From Streptomyces noursei (GTDB taxonomy: Bacteria > Actinomycetota > Actinomycetes > Streptomycetales > Streptomycetaceae), in NCBI RefSeq assembly GCF_001646665.1, contig NZ_LWBU01000365.1, positions 1 through 60,022 of the forward strand: DNA of 60,022 bases, written 5' to 3'. The notes under the pieces are model-generated. The model made no database searches, was not told the origin of the DNA, and saw only the letters and a program-made list of their open reading frames with translations. Shown here in pieces: positions 34,742 to 43,034 of the stretch. A program made the translations under genes and the position numbers. Each line of letters begins with the position of its first letter. The first letter of the stretch is position 1.

Positions 34742-36520
34742 ATGGGTGAGGAAAAGCAGCCGAAGCCGTCGACGCCCGAGCAGAAGGTCGAGGAGCTGCA
34801 GCAGGAGCAAGAGCAGCAGATCTACGGCAAGTTCGCCGCCACGGACATGCTGGAGCGGGCCACCAGCATGATGTCGGGCTTCTTCGGCGGCGGCGCGGGT
34901 GACAGCGTCTTCGGCAAGACCAGCTTCGAGAAGGAGAACCTGAACGCCATGCTCAGGCTCCTCGACAGCGCGAACCCGGCCGACCTGGAGAACGCCGGAG
35001 ACGCCCTGGAAAAGGCCAATACGGCCCTCAAGGCCGCCGCGAAGGAACTCGCCACTTCCATCAAGGCGATCGACTGGAAGGGCGAGGGCGCCGATCAGTT
35101 CCACGCGTACGGGATGGATCTCGTCACCTACACCTACGACCTCAGCACCTTCGCCAACGCGGTCGGCGCCCAGTTGAAGGTGGCCAGCACGGGCCTTGCC
35201 TCGGTACGCAACTCCAAGCCGCCGGGCGACAACCGTGTGGTCCAGAAGAAGCCCGAGGACTTCGCCGTGCCGGAGCGTACGGCGAACAATCCGGAGTACC
35301 AGAAGGCGCTGGCGGTGGAGAAGGACCGCCAGGAGGCCATCAACCTGATGAACCGCCTGGCGTCCTACTACACGGTGTCGGCCGGCACACTCGCGGCCCA
35401 GCCCGCCCCGAAGATGCCGAAGCCGGTGAACGCGGCGGTGCCCAGGCCGACGAGCTGGCGCAATCCGACCGGTGGTGACCCCTCGGCCGCAGCCGCCGCA
35501 CAGGCGGGGTTCTCAGGAGTCCCCTCGCCGCCCCCCGGTCCCTCGGCCGTCGGCGCCGGCGGTACGGGTGGTGTCGGCGACGGTCCGTCCCGGACGGACG
35601 TGCTTGCCACGCCCGTGGCCTCCGTCGCTCCGAGCACGTCCATGGAGATCGACAGTGTGACGGCGACCGCTCCACCCGTGTCGCCGAGCACGAGCCCGCC
35701 TCCGTCACCGACGACCGGCCCCGGACCGACCACCAGCACCGCGCCCCCGGTCATGACGAACTTCGGGACTCCTCCGCGCGGCCCGGCGCAATCGGCCGGG
35801 ACGAGGGGCCTTCCCCGTCCGGGCAGCGGCCCGAGCACCGGACCGGTCGGGCGTCCCGGCGCCTCCGGGGGCGGTGGCTCACAGGTGGGGCGCGCGTCCG
35901 GAGGAGCAGGGCGCCCAGCACCCCCCGCCGGCCCGGTCACCTCGGCCGGACGCGCCGGGATGCCGGCCGGTCGCCCGGGGCCCATGGGTGCCCAACCAGG
36001 CGTGAGCCGGCCCGGCGTGGTCGGAGCCACCGGACAGAATCCGGTGGCCGGTCGACCCGGCATGGCCGGGCAGCCCGCGGTCGGACGCCAGGGGGCCTCG
36101 AACGCCCCTCGTACCGGTCCGTCGAACGGCATCGTCGGCGGTACGCCCCAGCGGACCACCAACGGGCCGACCGGATCGCGCATCCCGAAGGCGACGGTCA
36201 TCGGGGGCGAGAGCACGCCGACGGGGCGCTCCTCGGCCGCCAGGCCCAGCCAGTCGGGCGTCATCGGCGCCCCCCAGCAGAGTGGTGCTCCTCGCCCCAC
36301 CGGACGAGGCACACCCAGCACGAACGGCGTGGTCGGCACCGCCCGCCCCGGGGCGGGCGGGAGCCTTGGTGGCTCGGTCGGGCGAGGAGCCCGCCCGGGG
36401 CAGCGCCAGTCGGGCGACGACCAGGAGTCGCCGGACCCGGCCCGTCCCGGCTACGCGACCGAGGACCAGGACACCTGGGCAGCCAGGCGGCGCGCCACCA
36501 GCCCGCCAGTGATCGACTAA
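34742..36520 (+). CDS. WXG-like T7SS substrate candidate with Pro/Gly/Ser-rich tail
   Basis: A 592-residue protein. The N-terminal ~210 residues are helical; the turn AIDWKGEGADQFHAYGMDLV (W112) resembles the WXG motif and its downstream aromatic residue. Residues about 215-592 are low-complexity Pro/Gly/Ala/Ser sequence with recurring GVVG/GIVGGTPQ-type units. There is no signal peptide. Helical WXG/PPE-like head plus disordered tail recalls EspB- or PPE-type substrates of mycobacterial ESX systems, although similarity is structural rather than direct. It follows its helical partner by 6 bp and is followed 25 bp later by a mycosin gene. Confidence 0.7.
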   Translation: MGEEKQPKPSTPEQKVEELQQEQEQQIYGKFAATDMLERATSMMSGFFGGGAGDSVFGKTSFEKENLNAMLRLLDSANPADLENAGDALEKANTALKAAAKELATSIKAIDWKGEGADQFHAYGMDLVTYTYDLSTFANAVGAQLKVASTGLASVRNSKPPGDNRVVQKKPEDFAVPERTANNPEYQKALAVEKDRQEAINLMNRLASYYTVSAGTLAAQPAPKMPKPVNAAVPRPTSWRNPTGGDPSAAAAAQAGFSGVPSPPPGPSAVGAGGTGGVGDGPSRTDVLATPVASVAPSTSMEIDSVTATAPPVSPSTSPPPSPTTGPGPTTSTAPPVMTNFGTPPRGPAQSAGTRGLPRPGSGPSTGPVGRPGASGGGGSQVGRASGGAGRPAPPAGPVTSAGRAGMPAGRPGPMGAQPGVSRPGVVGATGQNPVAGRPGMAGQPAVGRQGASNAPRTGPSNGIVGGTPQRTTNGPTGSRIPKATVIGGESTPTGRSSAARPSQSGVIGAPQQSGAPRPTGRGTPSTNGVVGTARPGAGGSLGGSVGRGARPGQRQSGDDQESPDPARPGYATEDQDTWAARRRATSPPVID

Positions 36521-36545
36521 GCATCCGGAAGGTTCGGAAGTCAGC

Positions 36546-37826
36546 ATGACGCCAGTGATGAGTCAGACCCGGCAGCACAAGGGGTCGTACGCTGTGCGGC
36601 GCGGTCTGCTCGGTGCCGTGGCCGCGGCGGGAGCCTGGGTGGTGACGATCGGCGGCCCAGCCGCAGCAGCGCCGATTCCCGACCCCCAGGCGAGGCAGTG
36701 GTACTTGGACGCCATGAACGCCGAGGAGATCTGGAAGACCGCCACCGGCGAAGGGATCAAGGTGGCGGTCATCGACAGCGGCGTCAACCCCTCGACCCCG
36801 TCGCTCCACGGACAGGTCCTCAAGGGACGTGACTTCACCGGTGTCGACGGTGAGGAGACCGACGACTACGTCGGCCACGGCACGTCGATGGCCGAGATCA
36901 TCGCCGGCACCGGAAAGGGCGGCGGGCTGAAGGGACTGGCTCCGGGAGCCAAGATCATCCCGTATCGCGTGTCGGACACCGACCTGCAGAACAAGGAGAA
37001 GGTGAACGCCTTCGACTTCCAGCAGGCCATTCGTGCCGCTGCCGACAGCGATGCCCGGATCATCAACATGTCCATGGGCAGCGAGTTCTACAGCTCGGAA
37101 GAACGCGACGCGGTGGAGTACGCGCAGAGCAAGGGCAAGCTCTTCTTCGCGGCGGCCGGGAACAGCGGAGACGGCCCGAACAAGGAGGAGTACCCGGCCT
37201 CCTACCCGGAGTCGATCGCCGTCGCCGCATCGGGCCCGGACGGAAAGGTGGCCAAGTTCTCCCAGCACGGGAACTTCGTGGACATCGCCGCTCCCGGCGG
37301 AGACATCCCCACCTGGTGCGACGAGAAGTTCACGAGCTACTGCGACGGCGACGGCGGAACCAGCGCCGCCACCGCCATCGCCTCCGCCTCCGCCGCCCTG
37401 ATCTGGTCCAAGCACCCCGAGTGGACCGGCAACCAGGTCCTGCGCGTCATGTTCGAGTCCGCCGGCCGCGGCAAGGACTGGAAGCCCGGCACCGTCAGCA
37501 ACTACCTCGGGCACGGCATCGTCCGCCCCGGTGCCCACATCAACCGTGGCCTCGGCAAGCCGGGGGACCCGGGCGTCAGCCCCCTGACGAACGAGCGCGT
37601 GGGCGGCCCGTCCGGATCCGCCGCCTCGCCCCGGCCCTCCGCGCCGGCATCGTCGCCGGGCCCGCAGGACAAGCCCGACTTCGTCGCCGAGGCGAAGGGC
37701 CGGGACAGTGCTGCCTCCGCCGGTGACAGCTCCTCCACGGGGCTCGTCATCGGTGGTGTCGCAGCCGTCGTCGTCCTCGGCGCAGCGGCGGCCTACGCGG
37801 TCGTACGCCGACGGCGCAGCGCGTGA
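36546..37826 (+). CDS. mycP: Mycosin (subtilase), second copy
   Basis: A 426-residue protease with a signal peptide (about 1-42, ending PAAAAPIP). The triad is Asp77 (AVIDSGVN), His111 (GHGTSMAE) and Ser273 (GGTSAATAIASA); the oxyanion Asn is in AAAGNSG. The residues after the Ser differ from the usual GTSMAxPxVAG: the Pro and Gly are replaced by Ala. A C-terminal membrane segment (about 395-417) precedes VRRRRSA. It is distinct from the first mycosin and lies between the WXG-like gene and the esx pair. A cargo-specific role is possible. Confidence 0.93.
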   Translation: MTPVMSQTRQHKGSYAVRRGLLGAVAAAGAWVVTIGGPAAAAPIPDPQARQWYLDAMNAEEIWKTATGEGIKVAVIDSGVNPSTPSLHGQVLKGRDFTGVDGEETDDYVGHGTSMAEIIAGTGKGGGLKGLAPGAKIIPYRVSDTDLQNKEKVNAFDFQQAIRAAADSDARIINMSMGSEFYSSEERDAVEYAQSKGKLFFAAAGNSGDGPNKEEYPASYPESIAVAASGPDGKVAKFSQHGNFVDIAAPGGDIPTWCDEKFTSYCDGDGGTSAATAIASASAALIWSKHPEWTGNQVLRVMFESAGRGKDWKPGTVSNYLGHGIVRPGAHINRGLGKPGDPGVSPLTNERVGGPSGSAASPRPSAPASSPGPQDKPDFVAEAKGRDSAASAGDSSSTGLVIGGVAAVVVLGAAAAYAVVRRRRSA

Positions 37827-37877
37827 CCGGACCCCCCTGATCCGGTCCTCTCCGGTGCCGCGCGCCGTCCATCGGAC

Positions 37878-37902
37878 TTCACCTCTCACCATCCCGGTGA
37901 AG
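37878..37902 (+). terminator. Hairpin between mycosin 2 and the esx pair
   Basis: A 7-bp stem (CTTCACC / GGTGAAG) with an 11-nt loop lies 51 bp after the mycosin stop. It could be a weak terminator or part of the esx leader. Confidence 0.4.
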
Positions 37903-37947
37903 CACAACCCATCAGTCCACAGCAGAAGTTGAGAAGGGAACACCACC

Positions 37948-38304
37948 GTGTCACAGGGCCAGCGGCTTTCAGATGCCGAAGTAATCAAGCTCGAAAGGCA
38001 CCTCTTCGAGAAGTTCAACTCGATCAAGGGCCAGCTGCAGCAGATCCAGGGCACGATCGACAGCCTCGAGGGTCAGTGGAAGGGCATCGGCGCCGGTGCC
38101 TTCAACACCAAGCAGCAGGAGATCAACACCTCCATGGTGCGCCTCGGCAACATCCTGGCGAAGTTCCTGGAGGGCCTGAGCGCCTCCCGGAAGATCAAGG
38201 ACGGCACGGAGGACGATGTCCTCGCCGCGGTGCAGAGCATCAACGTCGACCTGGGTGTGGGCACCAGCGCCGCGCCTCCGCGGTCGAGCATCGCCAACCT
38301 CTGA
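37948..38304 (+). CDS. esxB: WXG100 family protein, EsxB-like by position
   Basis: A 118-residue helix-turn-helix protein with WXG at W44 (EGQWKGIGAGAF). Helices span about 8-40 and 50-85. The C-terminal ~30 residues lack the YxxxD/E export motif. It would dimerise with the next gene's product and be secreted by the T7SS. The start is GTG 37948 after GAGAAGGGA. The symbol follows the streptomycete esxBA order and not a functional match; the mycobacterial name assignment would be reversed if the YxxxD-bearing partner is taken as EsxB. Confidence 0.9.
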   Translation: MSQGQRLSDAEVIKLERHLFEKFNSIKGQLQQIQGTIDSLEGQWKGIGAGAFNTKQQEINTSMVRLGNILAKFLEGLSASRKIKDGTEDDVLAAVQSINVDLGVGTSAAPPRSSIANL

Positions 38305-38366
38305 GCCCCCGGGGCGTACCGAACCCGGCTCTCGGAGCCGGACGACACCAGTGAGATGAGGAAATC

Positions 38367-38669
38367 ATGGGCATGAACTCGGGAGACGAGCTCGTCGTCA
38401 AGTACGACGGTCTCGATGTGGCGGCCACCACGCTCGGCAACCAGGCCAAGAAGCTCGAGGAGGACCTGCGGGAGATCAAGACCGCCATGGCCACCGTCGC
38501 CGCGGGCTGGGAGGGCGAGGCGCACAACGCCTACGTCCAGGAGCAGATGAAGTGGGACAAGGAGGCGTCGGACATCCACCAGGCCCTCATGCAGATCGGC
38601 CAGGTCGTCGCGCGCGCCGGTGGTGACTACATGGGCGGCGACAAGAAGGCCGCCAGCTACTTCGCGTAA
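38367..38669 (+). CDS. esxA: WXG100 family protein, EsxA-like by position, with YxxxD
   Basis: A 100-residue WXG100 protein. The WXG motif is at W48 (AGWEGEAHNAY), with helices on each side and an aromatic (Y55) after it. The C-terminus holds Y88-M-G-G-D92, a match to the YxxxD/E general secretion motif of T7SS substrates. The preceding gene's product is its expected heterodimer partner, 62 bp upstream. A ribosome binding site GAGATGAGGA precedes ATG 38367. Confidence 0.93.
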   Translation: MGMNSGDELVVKYDGLDVAATTLGNQAKKLEEDLREIKTAMATVAAGWEGEAHNAYVQEQMKWDKEASDIHQALMQIGQVVARAGGDYMGGDKKAASYFA

Positions 38670-38694
38670 AACAGCCCACACGGGCGGAGGAGAG

Positions 38695-38723
38695 GGGTGG
38701 GCACGCGCGAGGGGTGCCCACCC
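38695..38723 (+). terminator. Terminator after the esx pair
   Basis: A perfect 10-bp stem (GGGTGGGCAC / GTGCCCACCC) with a 9-nt loop is 25 bp after the esxA stop. It lies between convergent genes and may serve both strands. Confidence 0.8.
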
Positions 38724-38797
38724 TGTCCGCTTCCTCGACCGTCCGGCATCTGGCGGTACGCATCAGACGTCGTGACTGCTCCGGCCACCGCCGGGAT

Positions 38798-39388
38798 TCA
38801 CCGCGCGGACCCGACGCACTCCGCCGATGCAGCCACGGACCCTGCGTAAGCCTGGAGCAGCCTCTTCGCGGCCCCTTCGTCCCGTGTGCCACCTTCGTAG
38901 ATCAGGATCCGTACGTACAGCTGAGCACCCGGATGCTTCTTCGCCGCCACGGGGCACGAAACCAGATGCGCTCCGCCCTGCTCCGAGTACGCGTAGGTCC
39001 CGTCTTCGCTGACGTGCTTGCCGAGAGACAGATACGGGTTGCTCCCTGCGACCTCTCGCACTGACGCGTCCCATTGCCATTCCGAGATCGCGCCGAGAAC
39101 GGCATGCTTGTCCACGCTGATGGTGCAATTGGTACTGCCGACTGCTTTGGACTTCGACGTCATGTCGAGCGAGGAGCCGCTGCCGGGCAGCACCGGTTCG
39201 AGAACCGAAGACTCGATTGACATGCCACACAGATTCGTCGGTACCTGGAACGACTTCTTCTCGGCAGGTTCACCGCATCCAGCAGCAGCGAGTATCAGGA
39301 GCGGCGTGGTCACGACCGCAAGAAGACGGCGTGGTGCTCCACGCCTCCCCCTCGCCCCCGACCTGTCGATAATCTGTGTTCGCGCCAC
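38798..39388 (-). CDS. Putative lipoprotein downstream of the 759-residue T7SS protein
   Basis: A 196-residue protein from GTG 39388. The signal sequence ends at LLILAAAGC, a typical lipobox (C39), so it should be anchored on the outer face of the membrane. The mature protein has several Cys residues and no domain I recognise. The start is uncertain: GTG 39388 lacks a good ribosome binding site, and the frame is open to 39466. It follows the 759-residue gene by 83 bp on the same strand; a lipoprotein next to a secreted effector could be an immunity or docking protein, but that is inference. Confidence 0.7.
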   Translation of the reverse strand: MARTQIIDRSGARGRRGAPRRLLAVVTTPLLILAAAGCGEPAEKKSFQVPTNLCGMSIESSVLEPVLPGSGSSLDMTSKSKAVGSTNCTISVDKHAVLGAISEWQWDASVREVAGSNPYLSLGKHVSEDGTYAYSEQGGAHLVSCPVAAKKHPGAQLYVRILIYEGGTRDEGAAKRLLQAYAGSVAASAECVGSAR

Positions 39389-39471
39389 GTCGTCGGAGGC
39401 TTCTGTGCCACAGCGTACTGCTCGCAACGATCTCTCCGCTCTGGTCGCCGGTAGGGAAGCAGGCACGGCCG

Positions 39472-41751
39472 TCAGCCGGCGGCCGGGATTTCCGTTTCGA
39501 GGTCGTCCGCCGTACGCCTGACGTTGGTGGACGCATCGTTGAATCCGTCGTTGCGACCTTCCAGGGCCCAGGCCGCCACCTGGTCGGCATAGGGAAGGCG
39601 GTGCACTTTGACGGCTTCCAGAGCGGCGGTCTGGCTGTCTGTGGCATGCCGTTCCCTGCTCTCTTCCCAGAGCCGGCCGGCGGACGTGCCGGCCTCCGTC
39701 AGCACGTCGGTCTCAGCCTGCTGGAAGACGTGCTCGAGAACCATACTGCTGACCGTGGAGGAGACACCGCTGGCCACCGCACCCACGACAGGGGTCGCGA
39801 TGAAGCTGACACCCACCCCGATACCCGTACCGATCGCACCGGACCACGCGTTCTTCTGCTGGGCCACGGAGTCCGCGAAGGCCTTGGCTTCCTGGCTGCC
39901 TTTGCCCACCACGGCTTCCTGCATGCCGATTGCCAGGGTTCCACTCACCTCCGCCGAACGGCGCGAGATTTCCGTGATGGTTTCCTGCGGCGACTGCGGG
40001 TAGCGCTGATCGGCCGGCAGGTCCGGGTTCAGGTGGTAATCCATGAGATTGCTCATGTACGCCTTCTGGCCGACCTCCACCGCCGCGTTCCCGTCCGGGT
40101 GCTGCCCCACCGTCACCAGGAAGCGGGTGATCTCCTGGTGCTCGAACTTCGCCTGGGAGCCGACCAGCGGATACAGCAGGTCGGAGTTCCCGGACGGGTC
40201 GTCCGACATGGCGCGATTGATGTCCGGAAGGTACTCCGAGGCAATCTGGCCCAGACTGTCGGACATGTGGTCGTACTTGGTCAGGCGACCGGGGTCCTCA
40301 TGCACGGATCTCACGATGTCCGACATGAGCTTCGACTGGTCCTCGCTGTGCGGCGGCGTGTCGGCCGTGGGCATCTCGCCCGCAGGGTGCCCGGTCGTCG
40401 CTGCCTCGAGCGCCATCGCCAGGTTGTTGCGGCCCTCGATGCTGTCTTCGCCCTTGCGGTCCACCTCCTGGGGCCAGTCGCGCTCCTCGAAGAGGTACTG
40501 GAAGTTGGTGAGACCGACCTTGCCGTTCTTGCCGTCGCCATCCGTGTCACGCTCGAACTCGTGATCCTCGTCCCTGGTCACGAAGTCCGCGGTGAAGAAG
40601 TCGGTTGCAGCACCAGGGCTGTTGGCGAGGGCCTTCATGAAGCCGGTCATGGGGTCGGAACCGCTGTCGGTGCCCGTGTGGTTCAGATACGGGTCCATCG
40701 CCATGTGCTGCCAGGCGAGCGGCACCTCACGGCCGTTGCCCGACAGCTTCTTCTCGGTCTCGATCAGCTTGGCCCCGTAGTCCGTCAGGAACCGGTCGTC
40801 GTAGTTCCCCCAGCGCATCAGGTTGCTCATGACCTGGAAGCCCATGGAACCGCTGCTCTTGTTCACGGGCTGGTCGCCGAGGGTGACCATCTCGGACTTC
40901 CAGCGGGACATGTCGGGCGTGTCCGCCTGCGTGGCCGTGGCGAGCGTGAGGCTCAGGTGCTTCTGGAGGTCGTCGTATTGCTCCACGCGTTCGTGACCGA
41001 CCCGGTACGCCTGGCGTGGATCGCTGATCCCTCCCCAGAAGTCGAGCGTGCCCTGCGCTCCCAGGGTCGACGCGAACCGTGCGGCGAAGATCTCGTCGCC
41101 TGAGTACTTCTCCAGACCGGACTTCAGGGTGTCGAAGTCCGCGGCCGTGAGGTCCTGCGGCTTCTTCCGGGCCAGGGCGGCGAGCCGCTCCGCCTCCTTC
41201 ACCGCGTTCGCGGCCTCGTCCCGGCTGCCGTACCTGGCGTCGGAAAAGCCCTGGTCCTTGAGGTCGACGAGTGCTTTCAGCGAGGTGGAGGCCGTGCTGT
41301 CGATCTCCGTCGCCTTGTTCAGGATCCCCTGCAACTCGTCCCGCAGAGCGTCCACGTCCGTCTGCCCGCCCGGGGCCTTCTTGTCGGGGTTCTCGCGCAC
41401 GGTGAACCCGCCGCCGTTCGCGGACACCGTCAGGTTCTTGCCCCGGCCACGCTCGATGGCCTCCTGGAGCAGCCGTTGCTGCGTCTTCAACTCGTCCCGG
41501 GTGTCCCGCATGATGTTGCGGATGGACGTCGCCTGGGTGACGGCGTCACCGAACTCGCCGGCGGTCTTGCCGATGAACTCCCGTGACACCGTGGCGTTGT
41601 AGCCGGCCCAGTCGGCCTTGTTCGCCTGCTTGTGCAGGCCGTCCTCGGCGTCCTTCTTGAGGTCCTCCAGTTTCGTCAGCATGCTGGTCCAGTCGCTGAC
41701 CGTGTCGTCGAGCAGCTTGAAGTTGGCCGAGTACAGAGCGTCGAAATCCAT
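39472..41751 (-). CDS. Large WXG-like T7SS cargo candidate (DUF6571-like)
   Basis: A 759-residue protein without signal peptide. The first ~110 residues are helical with W48-A-G (ADWAGYNATVSREF), resembling WXG100/LXG targeting domains. The middle contains D402-x-D404-x-D406-G (DTDGDGKNGKVG), an EF-hand/dockerin-type calcium loop. Residues about 640-690 hold a Gly/Ala/Val-rich hydrophobic stretch (SFIATPVVGAVASGVSSTV). The C-terminal ~70 residues are charged. I would place it near DUF6571-type streptomycete T7SS cargo, from memory. It starts 5 bp after its small partner gene. No named toxin domain is recognised. Confidence 0.75.
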   Translation of the reverse strand: MDFDALYSANFKLLDDTVSDWTSMLTKLEDLKKDAEDGLHKQANKADWAGYNATVSREFIGKTAGEFGDAVTQATSIRNIMRDTRDELKTQQRLLQEAIERGRGKNLTVSANGGGFTVRENPDKKAPGGQTDVDALRDELQGILNKATEIDSTASTSLKALVDLKDQGFSDARYGSRDEAANAVKEAERLAALARKKPQDLTAADFDTLKSGLEKYSGDEIFAARFASTLGAQGTLDFWGGISDPRQAYRVGHERVEQYDDLQKHLSLTLATATQADTPDMSRWKSEMVTLGDQPVNKSSGSMGFQVMSNLMRWGNYDDRFLTDYGAKLIETEKKLSGNGREVPLAWQHMAMDPYLNHTGTDSGSDPMTGFMKALANSPGAATDFFTADFVTRDEDHEFERDTDGDGKNGKVGLTNFQYLFEERDWPQEVDRKGEDSIEGRNNLAMALEAATTGHPAGEMPTADTPPHSEDQSKLMSDIVRSVHEDPGRLTKYDHMSDSLGQIASEYLPDINRAMSDDPSGNSDLLYPLVGSQAKFEHQEITRFLVTVGQHPDGNAAVEVGQKAYMSNLMDYHLNPDLPADQRYPQSPQETITEISRRSAEVSGTLAIGMQEAVVGKGSQEAKAFADSVAQQKNAWSGAIGTGIGVGVSFIATPVVGAVASGVSSTVSSMVLEHVFQQAETDVLTEAGTSAGRLWEESRERHATDSQTAALEAVKVHRLPYADQVAAWALEGRNDGFNDASTNVRRTADDLETEIPAAG

Positions 41752-41756
41752 GAGGG

Positions 41757-42254
41757 TCAGTCCTTGCCCTTCGTGGGTTTCGTCCCGTAGATCTCATTCT
41801 TCTCGCCCCGCTTCGCCCAGTCCTCGTCGAACCCCGCGTCGAGCGTGTGGATGCTGCTGACATGCCGCTCGATGAAGATCTCGTCACCGGCGTGCGCGTT
41901 CTTGGTGAAGTCCATGTGGTTCGAGATCAGCGCACACGCGTCCATGACGGAGCCGAGCTGCTTGTCCCACCGTGTCGACACGTGCTGCAACGCCTGGCCG
42001 AGGGCGAAGCCCTGCGAGGCCAGATCCGTTCCCGCGGAATCCGTACTGGGGACGCGGGCGTCCTTCCACAGCCGGTTGTAGAGCTTGAAGGCGTGGTCAC
42101 CGATCGCCGCCAGGTCCTTCTGATGCACCTGGAGGTCGCCCTGCGGGTTGCCGGCGTTCGGTCTGTCCTCGGGTGGCAGCCCGTTCAGCTGCATCCGCGA
42201 CGATTCCCTCTCGGCCGCCGACGCCTTTAACTGTTCCCACTCGTCCCACGCCAT
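41757..42254 (-). CDS. Small partner protein of the 759-residue cargo
   Basis: A 165-residue protein starting MAWDEWEQLKASAAERESSR. It appears largely helical, with an N-terminal helix, a loop with Pro/Gly, and two further helices (about 55-90 and 95-125). It has no signal peptide, no membrane segment and no WXG motif; no YxxxD/E was found. It is preceded by a strong GGAGGAGGAA ribosome binding site and lies directly upstream of the large cargo gene, consistent with a chaperone-like partner of an LXG-type protein. It does not belong to a family I can name. Confidence 0.75.
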   Translation of the reverse strand: MAWDEWEQLKASAAERESSRMQLNGLPPEDRPNAGNPQGDLQVHQKDLAAIGDHAFKLYNRLWKDARVPSTDSAGTDLASQGFALGQALQHVSTRWDKQLGSVMDACALISNHMDFTKNAHAGDEIFIERHVSSIHTLDAGFDEDWAKRGEKNEIYGTKPTKGKD

Positions 42255-42446
42255 CTGCAGGGTTCCTCCTCCGACAAGGATGGTCGGTTCGACTCCGCAT
42301 CAACCTATGTGCTGCCTGGTGACTCACGGCAAGGACGTTCACGGCATCAGTGGCGCCCCCCACAGCAGGCTTTCCATCGGATCCGGTCGCTCCCGTACCG
42401 CCCGGCGAAGCACCTCGGGTGTTCGGCGACCGGCCGGGCCCTGCCC

Positions 42447-43034
42447 TCACCACCGTGCGCAGGCGCCGTCCGCGGCCTCCGCCCGCAGGTCGAACCAGAT
42501 GGGCGTCATGTACGCCGGGACCGGTTGCTCCGCCGCGGGGGTCGCCGTCACCGTCAGGCAGACGGTGCCCTCCGCGCCGCTCACGTCGTAGCGCTCCACG
42601 TTGCCGTCCGGTTCCGGCGCGCCGGAACGCCACGCGAGCACCGCGGTCGGGTCGTTCTTCTCCGGCCCGCGCAGCTGCGGGTCCAGGTACGTGGACCAGG
42701 ACCCGTCGTCCCTGGCCGGCAGCGGTGACCTCCTCGTGCCGTCGACCGACCGGGCCACCGACCGCACCCGCTCCAGCACCTCCGTGTGTTCCGGCTCCGT
42801 CTCGAAGACGCCCGCCAGCCGCAGCATGCCGACCGCCTGCCAGCCCAGGAACACCGCGAGCGCCCCCAACACCACCCGCCGCCCCGTGAACGACGCCGCC
42901 GACGGCTCGTGCGCCTCCGGGTGCTCGAAGTGCCGCGCCCGGAAGCGCCACCACAGCGCCCGCGGGTCGACGAACAGCGCGAGGGCGAGGAACGCCACCG
43001 CGAACGCGCCCGCGAACACCGCCGCGCCGATCAC
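42447..43034 (-). CDS. Two-helix membrane protein coupled to eccC
   Basis: A 195-residue protein starting at GTG 43034, which overlaps the eccC stop (GTGA). Membrane helices are about 1-23 (VIGAAVFAGAFAVAFLALAL) and 50-72 (VVLGALAVFLGWQAVGMLRL). The C-terminal ~120 residues should be extracytoplasmic and end in a fold of beta character with GTVCLTVTATPAAEQ. It is unknown outside T7SS clusters as far as I can tell. The same bases are also open in a second frame through eccC, which I take as a composition artefact. Confidence 0.8.
   Translation of the reverse strand: MIGAAVFAGAFAVAFLALALFVDPRALWWRFRARHFEHPEAHEPSAASFTGRRVVLGALAVFLGWQAVGMLRLAGVFETEPEHTEVLERVRSVARSVDGTRRSPLPARDDGSWSTYLDPQLRGPEKNDPTAVLAWRSGAPEPDGNVERYDVSGAEGTVCLTVTATPAAEQPVPAYMTPIWFDLRAEAADGACARW

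Noticed and set aside
39389..39466. Upstream extension of the lipoprotein start
   Set aside because: It would place ~26 polar residues before the signal sequence; GTG 39388 gives a better signal peptide, although neither has a good ribosome binding site.
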